This document shows positions 62,031 to 64,000 of a DNA stretch of 64,000 nucleotides, in pieces. The notes below the pieces were generated by a model. It saw only the letters and a program-made list of their open reading frames with translations. It had not been told where the DNA came from and searched no databases. How positions within the stretch are numbered: the first letter of the stretch is position 1; every line of letters starts with the position of its first letter. This DNA comes from Anastatus disparis (Eukaryota; Arthropoda; Insecta; Hymenoptera; Eupelmidae). Where the stretch lies: the NCBI GenBank assembly GCA_017163975.1, contig JAFFSR010000004.1:8680001-8744000 (forward strand), in the 5' to 3' direction. Both the position numbers and the translations under genes were made by a program.

Positions 62031-62150
62031 AATAGTATGCGCAACGCGGGAGCATATAGGTGTTTGTCGACTCGTGCGATTTGTCGCTCTCGCTACGCTC
62101 GAGCGACAAACACGCACTCGTCGGCAAACACCTATTTTGCTCCCTTGTTG
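62031..62150. repeat. Inverted repeat with GGGAGCATATAGGTGTTTGTCG arms
   Basis: GGGAGCATATAGGTGTTTG (about 62049-62067) pairs with CAAACACCTATTTTGCTCCC (about 62125-62144). Inner arms TTTGTCGCTC and GAGCGACAAA (about 62079-62109) also pair around TCGCTACGCTC. The outer motif matches the GGGAGCAAAATA pieces at 60.24-60.28 kb, so it may be the right end of the composite region. Confidence 0.75.
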
Positions 62151-62534
62151 CACAATGTACTATTCTACGTATAGAAAATTAAAAAGTTTTTTAAATATTT
62201 AAATAACTGGCATAAATATCTGAATTTCCACATTTACTAATGGATATTTGGTAAAATTATTTCTATATGGGATCTTAAACATAATATATAAATATATAAT
62301 TCACTATGAACCATCGTAAATTTATAATTCAAATTTAAACTATACTTAGGTAAGAAAACCAAAATTTATTTTTTCAATAATACATATATTTTTAATTATT
62401 TTCAATAGTTGATTTCAAATATTGACGTAATGAAAAATAATGTAAAACAATATAGATTTATATATTTAGTTTTATTATAAATTCGTATACAAAATATTTT
62501 AAAAAGATCAATATAATAAATACAATGAGTATAA

Positions 62535-63527
62535 TTAGACTTTAATGTCTAATTTCAACAAAGCTAGTTTACGGAAAAGTTCTACTAAAGAATCTGATGA
62601 TACATCAGTTTTTAATTCATTGAACACTGGTTGAATTACTAGATTCTTTGCATTATTCACAATAAAATCGATAGTATCACCTTTTAATGTTTCAACATTA
62701 TGAGCATCTGCAAATTTTAATAATTCAACAACGTTGTTGATACTGATAGATTGGCAAAGTTTGTGAACACATAGATTTTTTAATCCTTTAATATCATATC
62801 TATCTGCTACCACTAATATAGCTTTGTATTTTTCTCCTTCAAATTTTATTTCACCGGTATAAATAAATTTTAATACTTGTTCAAAAATTTCAGCATCAAT
62901 ATTTTCAATTTCTATTACACTCGTCTTCTTTTCAATCATTTCCTTTTTAAACATGGCTGCAAATACTTTACTTCCTGCAGCTAATATAGCTTTATGTCTT
63001 CGAAATTCTTTTTCACCGACTTTGATTGTGACGTCACAGAAATCTTCATCTTCTAATAACTGTTTCATGTTTCCTAAAGTTTCAAGTTTTGTATTTTCGG
63101 TCAATGTAAGAAAATCTGTAGAATCATCGGTGTCGAAAAATTCACAATACACTGATAAATTATTGTTTAATAATTGCGTTGAATCAGGATTACGTTTCCT
63201 TTTACAAAATTTCGCATAACCCCATGAGCATCCAGATTTTATTTCATCATTTATTTCCTTTGTTACGGTACTATAATCACTTGAATCCATTGTGAATCGA
63301 ACTTTCACTTTTACATCCGAAGAATTTATTGACACTAGGAATAAAGATATAAACCCTTTAATTTCTTTGTGATCACCCCAAGGATATAACTTTAATCGCC
63401 ACTTAAATTCACCGTTATTGGATGAGAATTCGGGTGAAAATAAGCATTCTCCAAAAGTTTTGCAGGAATCAAAACCTGTTACTTTCCACTCATAAGCACA
63501 CTTATTTTGAATTATTTTGGTTGTCAT
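62535..63527 (-). CDS. MATH-BTB (SPOP-like) protein, intronless, 330 residues
   Basis: MATH-BTB proteins such as speckle-type POZ protein bring substrates (MATH) to cullin-3 ubiquitin ligases (BTB). The frame has a MATH domain at about residues 8-130 (YEWKVTGFDSCK, FKWRLKLYPWGDHKE, SWGYAKF) and a BTB domain at about 151-255 (DEDFCDVTIKVGEKEFRRHK, ILAAGSKVFAAMFKKEM, FEQVLKFIYTGEI). A BACK-like helical region follows (VVELLKFADAHNVETLK) to the end at KLDIKV. MATH strands look divergent, so substrate choice may differ from SPOP. It has no introns, unlike conserved SPOP genes, which points to a retrocopy-derived, lineage-expanded member; such expansions are known in insects. The ATG at 63527 is the first in frame. 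Confidence 0.92.
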   Translation of the reverse strand: MTTKIIQNKCAYEWKVTGFDSCKTFGECLFSPEFSSNNGEFKWRLKLYPWGDHKEIKGFISLFLVSINSSDVKVKVRFTMDSSDYSTVTKEINDEIKSGCSWGYAKFCKRKRNPDSTQLLNNNLSVYCEFFDTDDSTDFLTLTENTKLETLGNMKQLLEDEDFCDVTIKVGEKEFRRHKAILAAGSKVFAAMFKKEMIEKKTSVIEIENIDAEIFEQVLKFIYTGEIKFEGEKYKAILVVADRYDIKGLKNLCVHKLCQSISINNVVELLKFADAHNVETLKGDTIDFIVNNAKNLVIQPVFNELKTDVSSDSLVELFRKLALLKLDIKV

Positions 63528-63599
63528 ATTGGCACTTTTGTATTTTTCAAAATTTGTTTACAAAAAAGATTTTCTTTGCAATAGGATATCGCAGGAATT

Positions 63600-64000
63600 C
63601 AGGATGTTAACTGAACAAGAATCAAAAGGTGTATGTGCCTTCCACCATCAAATATAGGAGTGTCCTTCTTAAGCAAATGAGAAGACTAAGCTTTGGGATT
63701 TTGGGAGGCATTTTAATAAGTGTCAGTCTATATAAGGTTTTAGTGCTGCCTCTAGTGACGGGGGATAAAAACTTTTCCACTTTTAGTCCTATGTGCCTTA
63801 TTCAAACTACCTTTCCAAACTGTTTGAACATTTTTTTTTCGCCAATCCCCTGCCCGAAAGTACGACTTTCGTCCCGGCGCCGAAAAACAAAAGGCATAGT
63901 TTCGGCCCGGCGAAAAATAGTATACACTCCACAGGAGGTGGATGGTAATGCTCAAGGTTTTAATTAATTGAAAAGAATTACAAAAATCATTTGGAGTTCA
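63600..64000. other. GC-rich unclassified sequence running off the window
   Basis: The end of the window is richer in GC than most of the window and holds doubled motifs TTTCGTCCCGGCG (about 63867) and TTTCGGCCCGGCG (about 63900), plus a small palindrome CGAAAGTACGACTTTCG. Both strands have open frames (63629-63967 plus, 63752-63955 minus), neither recognised. It may be the edge of a transposable element continuing to the right. Confidence 0.4.

Overview
The window is AT-rich animal DNA with spliced genes (GT-AG introns), a tRNA-derived SINE, LINE and TIR-element debris, and insect-type chemosensory genes: gustatory receptors, a divergent ionotropic receptor and a classic odorant-binding protein. 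This fits an insect. A hymenopteran, perhaps a parasitoid wasp, is my inference from the chemosensory cluster and the intronless MATH-BTB gene; no sequence proves the order.

Layout. About 5.0-13.4 kb (+): the 3' part of the Rab5-GEF gene sprint (RIN family), with VPS9 and Ras-association exons and two possible C-terminal ends. About 14.3-19.5 kb: SINE fragment, a 5'-truncated LINE reverse transcriptase and a 243-bp-arm inverted repeat. About 20.4-25.4 kb: a large minisatellite array built on a CCTGAGATTTTCATA core, holding two islands of protein-like sequence of unknown origin. About 26.9-30.7 kb: an orphan terminal-exon-like ORF (+) and a candidate promoter plus short coding exon (-). About 34.9-39.5 kb (+): a five-exon lachesin-like three-Ig protein whose introns carry two TIR elements and one SINE. 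About 44.4-53.3 kb (-): a chemoreceptor block with two intact four-exon gustatory receptors, one gustatory receptor pseudogene, one remnant, and a single-exon ionotropic receptor between them. About 55.4-57.2 kb (+): a six-exon odorant-binding protein with a SINE in intron 2 flanked by a 12-bp target duplication. About 59.5-62.2 kb: nested fold-back repeats, including a giant hairpin made of 29-30 bp units and a GC-rich hairpin cluster. 62.5-63.5 kb (-): an intronless MATH-BTB protein.

The genes do not form one pathway. The chemosensory part (two gustatory receptors, one ionotropic receptor, one odorant-binding protein within about 13 kb) is the only functional grouping; the gustatory receptors clearly arose by tandem duplication because their exon lengths (69 and 90 nt) and phase-0 introns match exactly. 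Exon limits below were read by eye from splice sites and reading phase, not from transcripts.
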